From Saprospiraceae bacterium (lineage in GTDB: Bacteria; Bacteroidota; Bacteroidia; Chitinophagales; Saprospiraceae): 38,846 bases of DNA. The stretch is from NCBI GenBank assembly GCA_020630455.1, contig JAHDBK010000001.1:1-38846 (forward strand), written 5' to 3'. The notes beneath the pieces are model-generated. The model worked only from the letters and a program-made list of their open reading frames with translations. It ran no database searches and was not told the DNA's origin. Position numbers and translations under genes: made by a program. Numbering within the stretch: position 1 is the first letter of the stretch; every line of letters starts with the position of its first letter. Positions 24,781-34,600 of this stretch are shown here, one piece after another.

Positions 24781-24941
24781 TTAAGAGCATTTTTATATTT
24801 TAATCTTTATGAAAACCAACATATTAAGAACTTGTCATTATAACTATTTTGTCGTTTATCCCGATAAACTCAAAAATATTTATTTCGCCAAAACCTCAAT
24901 CTATTGATTCTCATTGTGATAAATTTTAAACATACTCTAAG
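24781..24941. mobile_element. MITE-like repeat family 1, copy B
   Basis: Starts TTAAGAGCAT and ends CATACTCTAAG with inverted termini. The inner 120 bp differs from copy A at only a few positions (e.g. TCCCGATAAAC versus TCTCGATAAAC). Same orientation as copy A. Confidence 0.75.
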
Positions 24942-25212
24942 TTAATAATAACCATTAATTCTTTAGGTTATTTGGCATTGTTATATCATTCAATATAGGG
25001 TAAAATTACTATAGATTTTTTTTATTTTTTTATTAATTTTATTAATTGTAAGAATATTTAAATGAATTGTAGTATTGAATTCATTAACAGTATTAATACA
25101 AAATATGATTTTACATTAATGAGCTTCGGCATTAAATGAAACTCTATTTTATAAAAAAAGTTTTTTATCTTTATATATAAATTTACCCTTTTAAATTAAT
25201 TAAAATATATAA
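24942..25212. other. AT-rich leader without recognisable feature
   Basis: Follows copy B and precedes the propeller kinase gene. Long A/T runs, no TAnnTTTG match (nearest is TAAATTTA at about 25177) and no 21-bp-spaced repeats like those of the first LytTR system. Confidence 0.4.
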
Positions 25213-28206
25213 ATGAGTCTCTATTTAAAGGATATAATTATTTTTTTAGGGATATTAATAAATGGAGTATTTTCAATAGCTCAAACTCCTATGAGTCATC
25301 ATTTTAACATTGATGAGGATTTACCATTTAGTAAAATTTATAATATAGATAAAGATAAGAATGGCTATTTATGGATAGCTACAGACAAGGGCATTTTTAG
25401 GTATAATGGTATTCAATTTGATAATTTTTTATTACGAAATCAAAAGTCAACTCATGTTTCAAATATTCAAGAAGATGAAAAAGGCAGGATATGGCACTAC
25501 AGCTTTGGAGGTGAAATATTATATATTGAAAATGATAGTATTCAATTATTAAAAGACATCACTACTCAAGTTAATAGATTTCCATATTATGTATTCAATA
25601 GTGGTAAATTTCACTTCAACTCCAAAAAAGATTATCTTTTTAATTTTAATACACAAACTTTTGAATGGGATTCTATTCCAGTTGAAAATTCATTAAAAGA
25701 AGAATATTTACCTTTTTATTCTTATGAAAATTTGACATTCTATTTATATCATAATCATAAAATTTTTGTATCTCAAAACAATAAAATCAGGCAAATTGAC
25801 ATCAATCAAAAAAAGTATTTTGAAAAATTAAGTCCAATCCGTATAAGAGACGAATTATATTTTTTATTAGAAAAAGATGGAAAAAGCTATGTCTATCTTT
25901 ATGACAATTCTGAATTTATTAAAATTAATGATTTTTTAAGTCCTCTTGAAAACACTTCATTAATTCATATTTATTATCATGATAATTTAGTTTATTTTTC
26001 TACTAGAAATGGTTTAATGATTTATGATATTCAAAATAATAAATTTAAAGAAACGCTGTTCAAAGACGAATATATTACTGCATCATTAATTGATAATGAA
26101 AAAAACCTGTGGGTTTCAACACTTAATAATGGTTTATTTAAAATTCCAAACCTTGAACTATATCATTTAGAAATTGATAAAAATATCCGAAAACTATATC
26201 AATTGGAAAATGATGGTCAAAATTTATACTTTTCTACTTCAGAAGGACAATTATTTCAGTTCAATCCTCTAAATAAAAGGACACAATTACTTTATCAAAA
26301 TAAAAATAAAAGTGCAGTAAGGCTTTTCAAATCAAATATTTATAATAAGAACTTGATATTTTTTACTGATAGATTAACCTCTCATTATGACATCAATAAA
26401 AACGAAATTTATACTTATACTAAAGGTTTGCCTACTTCAGTAAAAGACTTAAATATTACTAGAAATGGTTTGATATTCTCTAGGAATATACTCATGGCAT
26501 TAGAGATAAAAGACAGTTTAAGAGTTCACCAATTACATCAGAAATGGAAAGAAAGTAAAGAAATTGATTATATCAATTTTATTGCAAAGAACAAAAAAAC
26601 ATATAAAGCACCTCTCATTAGATTTAGAAAAGATGATGCTTTGATAAGAGCCAATCATTATGATATATTTAGTGATACTTATTGGTTAGCTTGTAATGAT
26701 GGTGTATTTTATTATAAGAATGGAAAAGAAAAGCAATTATTTAATAATAATCAATCTGTATTCTTTAATAAAATCGTTCAAACATCAGATTCATTGATAT
26801 GGGGGGCTTCATCAAATGGTTTATTTATTATTAAAAATAAAAAAATAATAAAAGTAATAGGAGAAAATGATGGATTAATATCCAATAATATCAATAGTCT
26901 ATATACTTATAAAAACGACATTTACTTAATTACCTCTAAAGGACTTCAAAGATATAATTATCAAAATAATACCTTTCATTTATATGATTTAAGCGACGGC
27001 TTTCCTTCAAATGATATTAAGGATATAAGCATTATGGATAATCAAATTTATGTAATGACAAAAAAAGGGATAGTATATTTTTCTACTGAATTAAAAGATA
27101 AAATTGAAACACTACCTATCGCTGTTATTCATAATATTCAAATTAATGAAGAGCAAACAGGTATTCAGAACCAATATGAATTAGCCCATGATAAAAATAA
27201 TATTTCGATTGAATTGAATAGTATTTCTTTGAGGTCAGGTGATTTGATTATTTATGAATATAGAATGTATCAAAATGATAAAATAACTAAATGGCTAAGT
27301 ATTCCTTCAGGTAAACAAAAATTATTTTTTAATAACCTTAATCATGGAATATATCATTTTGAGTTTAGAGTTCGTAATACAGATGGTGTTTATAGTGAAA
27401 TTAAAAAAATCACTTTTTGTATTCATAAATCTTTTTTTGAATCTATATACTTTTATTTATTGCTTATTTTAACAGCCTTCGGATTAGCATATTTTATTTT
27501 TAAAAGGAGAGCAAAAGTTAAATATACTCAAATACAATTAGAAAAATCTATAAAAACAGCTGAAATCAAAGCCATAAAAGCACAAATGAACCCTCATTTT
27601 ATTTTTAATTCTTTAAATTCTATTCAGGAACTTATTTTTCAAAAAGATTTTGAAACCGTCAATGAATACTTAGGAAAATTCAGTGATTTGGTTCGTTTTG
27701 TTTTGAATTCTTCAGAAAAATTATTCATTCCTTTTCATAAAGAATTGGAAATGTTAAACCTATATTTAGATTTGGAAAAATTAAGATTTGAAGATAAATT
27801 TAATATTCACTTTGATGTTAATATTCCTTTAGACCAACAGAACCAACTTAAAATTCCTGCAATGTTAATTCAACCATATATTGAAAATGCTATAAAACAT
27901 GGTCTATTACACAAAGAGGGAAGTAAGAATTTAATTATCAATTTTTCTATACAAAATGAACGCTTATTCTGTATAATTGAAGACAATGGCATTGGAAGAA
28001 AAAAAGCCAATGAGCTTTCTTGGAAGAACAAACATGGAGGATTTGGCAATAAAGCAAACAATAAAAAAATCGACTTGATTAATCAATTAATAGATGAAAA
28101 AATTTATCTTAAAATTGATGATTTATATCATCAAGAGATGGCTACAGGTACTAAAGTTACCCTTGATTTCCCTATATATTTTAATTATAATAATGAAAAC
28201 AAATAA
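25213..28206 (+). CDS. Two-component propeller sensor histidine kinase (Reg_prop / Y_Y_Y / His_kinase)
   Basis: A 997-residue membrane sensor with a signal peptide ending SIAQ. A large periplasmic region of propeller-type repeats includes LWIATDKGIFRYNG, LWVSTLNNGLFKI, YWLACNDGVFYYKNG and IWGASSNGLFII. A Y_Y_Y-like Ig domain (about 640-735, YEYRMYQND ... HFEFRVRNTDG) follows, then a single TM segment (about 744-764), a short coiled coil and a LytS-type kinase core with His795 in NPHFIFNSLNSIQELI, N-box YIENAIKHG and a good G1 motif EDNGIGRKKA. Such sensors perceive extracellular ligands, often carbohydrate-derived, across the inner membrane. Here the core is LytS-type, unlike the one-piece hybrid regulators of polysaccharide loci, and no SusC/SusD pair is nearby. 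The LytTR regulator starts 3 bp downstream. Confidence 0.92.
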   Translation: MSLYLKDIIIFLGILINGVFSIAQTPMSHHFNIDEDLPFSKIYNIDKDKNGYLWIATDKGIFRYNGIQFDNFLLRNQKSTHVSNIQEDEKGRIWHYSFGGEILYIENDSIQLLKDITTQVNRFPYYVFNSGKFHFNSKKDYLFNFNTQTFEWDSIPVENSLKEEYLPFYSYENLTFYLYHNHKIFVSQNNKIRQIDINQKKYFEKLSPIRIRDELYFLLEKDGKSYVYLYDNSEFIKINDFLSPLENTSLIHIYYHDNLVYFSTRNGLMIYDIQNNKFKETLFKDEYITASLIDNEKNLWVSTLNNGLFKIPNLELYHLEIDKNIRKLYQLENDGQNLYFSTSEGQLFQFNPLNKRTQLLYQNKNKSAVRLFKSNIYNKNLIFFTDRLTSHYDINKNEIYTYTKGLPTSVKDLNITRNGLIFSRNILMALEIKDSLRVHQLHQKWKESKEIDYINFIAKNKKTYKAPLIRFRKDDALIRANHYDIFSDTYWLACNDGVFYYKNGKEKQLFNNNQSVFFNKIVQTSDSLIWGASSNGLFIIKNKKIIKVIGENDGLISNNINSLYTYKNDIYLITSKGLQRYNYQNNTFHLYDLSDGFPSNDIKDISIMDNQIYVMTKKGIVYFSTELKDKIETLPIAVIHNIQINEEQTGIQNQYELAHDKNNISIELNSISLRSGDLIIYEYRMYQNDKITKWLSIPSGKQKLFFNNLNHGIYHFEFRVRNTDGVYSEIKKITFCIHKSFFESIYFYLLLILTAFGLAYFIFKRRAKVKYTQIQLEKSIKTAEIKAIKAQMNPHFIFNSLNSIQELIFQKDFETVNEYLGKFSDLVRFVLNSSEKLFIPFHKELEMLNLYLDLEKLRFEDKFNIHFDVNIPLDQQNQLKIPAMLIQPYIENAIKHGLLHKEGSKNLIINFSIQNERLFCIIEDNGIGRKKANELSWKNKHGGFGNKANNKKIDLINQLIDEKIYLKIDDLYHQEMATGTKVTLDFPIYFNYNNENK

Positions 28207-28209
28207 ACA

Positions 28210-28968
28210 ATGACAATAAAAACAATATTAGTTGATGATGAAAGAAGGGCACTTAATTTGATGACAGAATTACTGAATCAATATTTTACTGATGTTGAAA
28301 TATTAGATGCTTGTAACAATGTTAAAGATGCCGTTGATTCTATAAAAAAACACCAACCCGATTTGGTATTTCTAGATATTGAAATGCCTAATTATTCTGG
28401 TTTTGATTTATTATCTTTTTTTGACAAAGTAGATTTTGAGGTAATATTTGTTACTGCTTACGACCAATATGCACTAAAAGCGATTAAAGCATCTGCAATT
28501 GATTATATATTAAAACCCATAAAGATTTCAGATTTAAGAAATTCTATTGAAAGAGTTCAAAAATTATTAGAAAAGAAAAATAATAAAATCACATTATTAG
28601 AATTTGAAAATAGACTTAAAAATAATAATCAAATTCAACGAATTACTGTGCCCACTAATGATGGTTATATATTCCTAAAGGTGGATGAAATCATTTGTAT
28701 CAATGCTGAAGGTGCTTATAGTCAAATAATAACTTCTGACAATAGAAAAATATTTGTATCTAAGAGTATCAGTTTATTTTCAAATTACCTTGAAGATAAT
28801 CTTCATTTTTTCAAAGTACATCGCTCACATATTATAAATATTCAATTTATTCTCAGATATTCCAAAAAGGACAATTTAATACATTTAACTAATGATATTA
28901 AAATTACTGTTTCGAGAAGTAAAAAGAAGGAATTTGAAGAACTAATATATAAACACAGTTTGATTTAA
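28210..28968 (+). CDS. LytTR-family response regulator
   Basis: This 252-residue regulator has a receiver domain with acidic pair D9-D10, phosphoacceptor Asp56 in FLDIEMPNYSG, Thr82 and Lys102 in LKP. A linker helix (110-140) precedes a C-terminal LytTR domain with the typical FKVHRSHIINIQFI segment (about 205-220). It begins 3 bp after the propeller kinase, its cognate partner. Its stop codon interlocks with that of the convergent FAD oxidase gene in a shared TTAA. The target promoter is not evident in the window. Confidence 0.95.
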   Translation: MTIKTILVDDERRALNLMTELLNQYFTDVEILDACNNVKDAVDSIKKHQPDLVFLDIEMPNYSGFDLLSFFDKVDFEVIFVTAYDQYALKAIKASAIDYILKPIKISDLRNSIERVQKLLEKKNNKITLLEFENRLKNNNQIQRITVPTNDGYIFLKVDEIICINAEGAYSQIITSDNRKIFVSKSISLFSNYLEDNLHFFKVHRSHIINIQFILRYSKKDNLIHLTNDIKITVSRSKKKEFEELIYKHSLI

Positions 28969-30224
28969 AATATCTTATTTGGGTTGAGTACATTATTGGG
29001 GTCAAATACTGCTTTTATGCCCTTCATAATCGCAATTTCTTCCTGACTTTTAGTATAGTGTAAAAAAGGTTTTTTATACAAGCCTACTCCATGTTCTGCG
29101 GAAATAGAACCCTTGTATTTTTGGACAATTTCAAATATTTTCATATTGACCTCTTCACAATATTTTTTGAACTTTAATAAAGAAATTTCTTTATTTTTAA
29201 TAATATTAATATGAATATTGCCGTCTGCAATATGACCAAACCACAAGACTTTAAACTGGGGATACATTTTATTTATAAATCTTGTTATTTCATTCAATGC
29301 TTTAGATAGATTGGAAATTCTAAACGAAATATCATTTTTATAAGGGCTTTCATAAGAAATAGAAGCTGAAATTTCTTCTCTATAAGACCAAAACATCTTT
29401 TTAGTATGAGAATCTTGAGCTAATCTATCTTCTTGAATTATTTTTTTAAATTTATAATTTTCAATAATATTGAATACATCATCTAATAAATCGTCATTGA
29501 AATGTTCCCATTCCATCAATGCATAATATGGCGTTCTATGTTCAAAAGGCAATTGAATTTGCTTGGATTGCACCACATAATCCAATGAATTATCACTAAA
29601 AAATTCAAATGCAATCAAAGGCATTTGACTACGACATTCATTCATAAAAGAAATCAATCCTTCTAAATCTAAAATGGATAAAAGTAAAACATAAGTTTGG
29701 CTTGGTTTTTTCACAAGTTGTAAAGTAGCTTCTACAACACAAGCCAAAGTACCTTCACTACCTATTATCAAATGTCGTAAATCATAGCCACTTGCATTTT
29801 TAATCAATCCTTTATTTAGGTCTAAAATCTCGCCTCTGCCTGTTACTACTTTTAAACCACTAATACTATTACGAGTCAAACCATATCTTATCACTTGGAT
29901 TCCTCCAGCATTTGTTGCTATATTTCCACCAATTTGGCTGCTTCCTTTTGAAGCAAAATCAACTGGATACATCAAATTATTCTTCAAAGCAAAATCTTGT
30001 ACTTCTAAAGTAGTTATACCTGCTTCAACTCTCAATGAAGAATCAAGAACATTGAATTCTAATATTTTATTCATCTTATCTAAAGAAAGCACTACTTCTC
30101 TATCATTAGCAATTGCTCCACCAGACAAACCCGTTCTTCCACCAGATAATACAATTTTAAAATTATACTTATTAGCAAGAAGAATAAGTTGTTGAACTTC
30201 TTTTATATTTCTTGGAAAAACCAC
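28965..30224 (-). CDS. FAD-binding oxidase, GlcD/D-lactate dehydrogenase type (start codon unclear)
   Basis: The 419 residues from the GTG at 30224 contain the PCMH/FAD_binding_4 domain: VLSGGRTGLSGGA, the SKGSSQIGGNIATNAGG nucleotide loop and GSEGTLACVVEATLQL. The FAD-oxidase C-terminal domain holds WFGHIADGNIHINI and the metal-site motif SAEHGVGLYKK. Members oxidise 2-hydroxyacids such as D-lactate, glycolate or 2-hydroxyglutarate and pass electrons to quinone or a flavoprotein. Homologues have about 40-60 residues more at the N-terminus; here the frame stays open and family-like upstream (LPSDILSYEVDILNQYALDW, then FEKPNASAVVFP) as far as 30410 but has no ATG, GTG or TTG. The real gene probably begins near 30355; see findings. 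It follows the lipoprotein gene on the same strand. Confidence 0.85.
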   Translation of the reverse strand: MVFPRNIKEVQQLILLANKYNFKIVLSGGRTGLSGGAIANDREVVLSLDKMNKILEFNVLDSSLRVEAGITTLEVQDFALKNNLMYPVDFASKGSSQIGGNIATNAGGIQVIRYGLTRNSISGLKVVTGRGEILDLNKGLIKNASGYDLRHLIIGSEGTLACVVEATLQLVKKPSQTYVLLLSILDLEGLISFMNECRSQMPLIAFEFFSDNSLDYVVQSKQIQLPFEHRTPYYALMEWEHFNDDLLDDVFNIIENYKFKKIIQEDRLAQDSHTKKMFWSYREEISASISYESPYKNDISFRISNLSKALNEITRFINKMYPQFKVLWFGHIADGNIHINIIKNKEISLLKFKKYCEEVNMKIFEIVQKYKGSISAEHGVGLYKKPFLHYTKSQEEIAIMKGIKAVFDPNNVLNPNKIF

Positions 30225-30349
30225 AGCGGAGGCATTGGGCTTTTCAAATCTTGTCCAATCTAAAGCATATTGATTAAGGATGTCTACTTCATAAGAAAGG
30301 ATGTCACTAGGAAGTTCTTTTTGTAATATTTGAATAATATTATTAATAA

Positions 30350-31471
30350 TTAATTCATTTGAATGATAGAATAAACTGCTTGATGTGGTTTCCTTGAAGT
30401 TATAGTACCATTAGGTAAAGTTACAGGTACATCCGTTCTATCATTATCATGAATAATAAAATATTTATTTTCAGAAAGTTTACAAATTCCTTCTGCTTTG
30501 TGAGGCATTCTCAAAGGCTGTACTTCTTCGTCAAAAATTAAACTAGGGTTGCTTTTTTTAATATAATCATCCATACTAAGATACCAAACATAAGAAGCAA
30601 GCGATTGCTCTCCTTCATCACCTGACTCCAAAGAAGTCGTCATAATAATGGCATCTTTATCTGCATCATAAATCAATGAGCTCAAACCTAGAACTTCATT
30701 CCCAACTTTAGGTTGAAATTCATAAGATATTTTAAAATCATCATTCAATTTCATCTTATCTCCTTCCATATAATATGTACATTCTATAAATGTAGCCGTG
30801 TAAATTGGATTATTAAAATCTTCACCCATTTCTCTTACTCCAAATATGAGTTTATTTTGTGGCAAAATGACTAAGCCTTCTATTTTCATGTGTTTGGAAT
30901 TCAGAAGAGATAAAAACTTCTTTCTTAATGACTTTGAACTTACAATACTATCTCTTTCTGATGGTTCAACTATTTGGAATTTGTTTTCCATCATATTCCA
31001 TAACAAAAGAGAATTATATTCATCCCATTCACTTGAATCTTCTTTTAGTCTATCAAATCCTGTAGTAATTAATAAGAATTTTTTATCCAATGAAAGACTA
31101 AAATCTTCCATTTTATTGATAGCAGAAAATTCGCTTTGTTTCAATTCAAAAGGATGTTCCATAATACTTTCTTTATAGAACATTTCACTATTTGCCATTA
31201 TCATTGGTGAGACGGATGAAGTCACTTTATCATTTCCAAAAAATAAAGAACCTTCAAACATTTCTACTGCTGACAACTCACAATTATATATTTTTCCATT
31301 ATCAAAGGTAATTCCTTCTTCAAAACATTTCATTAAATTTTCTTTTACAATAAAAGAGGCTGTTTTTATATTAATATCTACAGGAGGAGGTTCAACTGGT
31401 AAGGGTCTAATCTTACAAGCTCCAATACTTATTAATATTAATAATATGAATGGTAATAGTAGTTTTTTCAT
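30350..31471 (-). CDS. Putative lipoprotein, propeller-like (DUF3616-type pattern)
   Basis: The 373-residue protein has a type II signal peptide with lipobox SIGAC (acylated Cys19), then a proline-rich linker (PLPVEPPPVD). The mature part looks like a beta-propeller: repeated strand-turn patterns such as FSLSLDKKFLLITTGFDRL, MKIEGLVILPQNKLIFGVRE, LGLSSLIYDADKDAIIMTTS and PHKAEGICKLSENKYFIIHD. The ...EGIC/L..N.. and HDND pieces recall the DUF3616 and phytase-like esterase propellers, but the family call is tentative. It sits between the 2371-aa secreted protein gene upstream and the FAD oxidase downstream, both leftward. A strong hairpin lies 15 bp before its ATG. Likely anchored in the outer membrane or facing the periplasm. 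Confidence 0.75.
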   Translation of the reverse strand: MKKLLLPFILLILISIGACKIRPLPVEPPPVDINIKTASFIVKENLMKCFEEGITFDNGKIYNCELSAVEMFEGSLFFGNDKVTSSVSPMIMANSEMFYKESIMEHPFELKQSEFSAINKMEDFSLSLDKKFLLITTGFDRLKEDSSEWDEYNSLLLWNMMENKFQIVEPSERDSIVSSKSLRKKFLSLLNSKHMKIEGLVILPQNKLIFGVREMGEDFNNPIYTATFIECTYYMEGDKMKLNDDFKISYEFQPKVGNEVLGLSSLIYDADKDAIIMTTSLESGDEGEQSLASYVWYLSMDDYIKKSNPSLIFDEEVQPLRMPHKAEGICKLSENKYFIIHDNDRTDVPVTLPNGTITSRKPHQAVYSIIQMN

Positions 31472-31486
31472 GTTAATTATAATTAA

Positions 31487-31524
31487 AATAAGGCTTACTT
31501 TTTATATGAAAAGTAAGCCTTATT
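31487..31524. terminator. 16-bp perfect hairpin just before the lipoprotein start
   Basis: AATAAGGCTTACTTTT (31487-31502) pairs with AAAAGTAAGCCTTATT (31509-31524) around a 6-nt loop. It is terminator-like for leftward RNA (followed by TTTTAATT) yet only 15 bp from the ATG, so it may be an attenuator or leader hairpin. Confidence 0.6.
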
Positions 31525-31578
31525 ATTTGTATTATTGATTATCATTTATAAAATAATAAAAAAAAGTCTTTATTAAAC

Positions 31579-31611
31579 AAATAATGATACTCTAGTAGAG
31601 TATCATTATTT
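31579..31611 (-). terminator. Terminator of the 2371-aa protein gene
   Basis: A 33-nt near-perfect palindrome: AAATAATGATACTCTA (31579-31594), a single central base, then its complement (31596-31611). It lies 10 bp after the stop and is followed on the minus strand by a T-rich run. Confidence 0.8.
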
Positions 31612-31620
31612 GCGTTATTA

Positions 31621-34600
31621 TCATCTCTGAATAATTAATCTTTGAATAGCTTGAGTATTATCAGCTGGAGCGTGAATTCTTACAAAATAAACACCCGCTG
31701 GTAAATCTGAAGTATTCAATTCAAACATTGATTCAGTAATATTATTATGATTTTGAATCATTAATACTTGACCTAAAGCATTCAACATTTCAATATTAAT
31801 ATCTTTAGAATCAGTAAATGCTAATTCAATATTCAAATAATTAGCAGCTGGATTAGGATATACATTGAATGCTGTTAAAGACTCAATATCTGTTGTATAA
31901 ACTAATTCATCAACTAAGATAGAACCTACAACAAGTTGACATCCGCCTGCATCTGTAACTGTAACTGTATAGTTACCTGGTGCTAAACCTGATAAATCTT
32001 CTGTAGTTTCTCCATTAGGGGACCACATATAAGAATAAGGTTGAGTCCCTCCAGTAGTAGAAATATCTATTGAACCGTTATTAGCACCAAAATTACTATC
32101 AGTTACATTGTCAACTGTAACTATTAAAGTACTTGGTTCATTAACTGTATAAGGACCTCCAATTAATTGACATCCCATTCCGTCTGTAATCGTTACAAAG
32201 TAATCATTAGGTTCTAATCCAAAAATATCTTCCGTCATTTCACCATTTGACCACAAGAATGTATAATTACCATCTCCACCACCAGGTGTTAAGTCAATAC
32301 TACCATCATCGGCATTTTTACAAGAAGAATCAGTTAGGTCAGCCATAGTAACCTCCATAGGAGCATTTTCGTTAACTACAAAAGGACCTGCTTCAGATGT
32401 ACAACCAGTTGCATCTGTAACTGTTACCATATAAGAACCACCAGAAACACCCAATAAGTCTTCATTTGTACTCATATTTATATCTGACCACATATAAGAA
32501 TAAGGTTCAATGCCTCCAGAAGCAGTAATCATTACTCCACCATTCATTGCACCACCACAAGTAACATCATTTACCATATCTAAGGTAACAACTACTTCAG
32601 TTCTAACAACAGTTATAGGATTAGACAAACTATAACAACCCATCAAGTCAGTAGTAGCATTATTTCCTACTACAGCACCTGTTAATCCATCATTATAACT
32701 TAAATGCCAAATAATACAAGTACCTGCTCCTGCACCATCCAAATCAAATGGAGGTCCAGCTGGTAAATCTAAAATAACTCCCATATCATCTGTAATAACC
32801 CATTGAGAATTATCACCTTCATTTCCTGTTAATGTTACATCAATTGGATCACCAACGCCATCAATACAAATTGTTGTAGGATCTGTAGTTGAAATCATAC
32901 CACCATTTACTGGCTCTCTAACAACAGTTATTGGGTTAGATAAACCATAACAGCCCATTAAATCAGTAGTAGCATTATTTCCAACATCTAATCCAGTTAA
33001 ACCATAACTAAAGCTAATACTCCAGATTAAACATGTTCCACCACCTGCACCTTCTAAGTCAAATGGAGGAGCCATTGGTAAATCTAAAATATTCCCTAAA
33101 TCATCAGTGATTACCCATTGTGTACTATCACCAGCATTTCCTGTAATAGTTACATCTATTGGGTCTGCAACACCATCTCCTGCACATATAGTTGTAGGGT
33201 CTGTTGTAGCAATTGTTCCTCCAAATGCTTCTTCTCTTACTACAGTAATTGGATTAGATAATGAATAACAACCTGCAATATCAGTTGTAGCATTATTACC
33301 TACAGCTAAACCTGTTAATCCTGTATTATAACCTAAGTGCCAAATTAAACAAGTACCAGCAGGAGCACCATCCAAATCAAATGGAGGTCCAGCTGGTAAG
33401 TCTAAAATAACACCCATATCATCTGTAATAACCCATTGTGTACTATCTCCTTCATTTCCTGACAAAGTTACATCAATTGGGTCAGGGTTACCATCACTTG
33501 CACATATCGTAGTAGGATCTGTAGTAGCAATTGTACCGCCTGCTACTCCTTCTCTTGTTACTATAATTCCATTTGATAAATTATAACAGCCTACTAAATC
33601 CGTAGTAGCATTATTTCCAACCACTGCTCCTGTTAGTCCATCATAATAGCTTAAGTGCCAAATCACGCAGACTCCACTTCCTGCTCCTTCCAAATCAAAT
33701 GGAGGTCCAGCAGGTAAATCTAAAATAACTCCCATATCATCTGTTATTACCCATTGTGAGTTATCACCTTCATCTCCAGTTAAAGTAACATTAATTGGGT
33801 CTGCAACACCATCACCAGCACATATCGTAGTAGGATCAGTTGTAGCAATTGTACCGCCTGCTACTCCTTCTCTTGTTACAGTAATTCCATTTGATAAATT
33901 ATAACAGCCTACTAAATCCGTAGTAGCATTATTTCCAACCACTGCTCCTGTTAGTCCATCATAATAGCTTAAGTGCCAAATCACGCAGACTCCACTTCCT
34001 GCTCCTTCCAAATCAAATGGAGGTCCAGCAGGTAAATCTAAAATAACTCCCATGTCATCTGTTATTACCCATTGTGAGTTAGGTCCCATTTCACCTGTAA
34101 GAGATATGTTAATTAGATCAGCGACACCGTCTCCTGCACATATAGTTGTAGGATCAGTAGTTGCAATTGTTCCACCCATAGCATCACAAGGAGTTGTGAA
34201 TAAGAATGGGCCTGCACAAGATTGAACCACAGCAGGTGGAGCAGCAGGTACAAATGTTCCTAGAGGGAAAGGAGTAGTAGCTGTAGCATTATCTATTTCA
34301 CCATCCATAGCATTTGGACCACTATACATCCAATTGGCTTGATTGAAGGCTAATCCATCAGGACCTGTTCCATTCATTCTATAAGCCCAGCCATCTAAAT
34401 AATCCCAAGTTTGACCAGAACCACTTACATCAACATCTCCAAATATATCTACAACTGCTCCAAAATTATACAATTCAATAGCATCATCACCATTAAATCT
34501 CAAACCAAAATCACCATTAGAATCATCTGGAGCAAATCCAAAGAAATTGGTAAAACTAGTACCTGAAGTATCAAAAACTACATAGTAAAATTGACCAGCT

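Noticed and set aside
23163..24941. Composite transposon carrying the methyltransferase gene
   Set aside because: The flanking copies have no transposase capacity and no target duplication around the whole unit was found; kept only as a finding about direct repeats.
25213..28968. Polysaccharide utilisation locus regulator
   Set aside because: The propeller and Y_Y_Y sensor fits, but the kinase core is LytS-type with a separate LytTR regulator and there is no SusC/SusD or glycoside hydrolase in the window.
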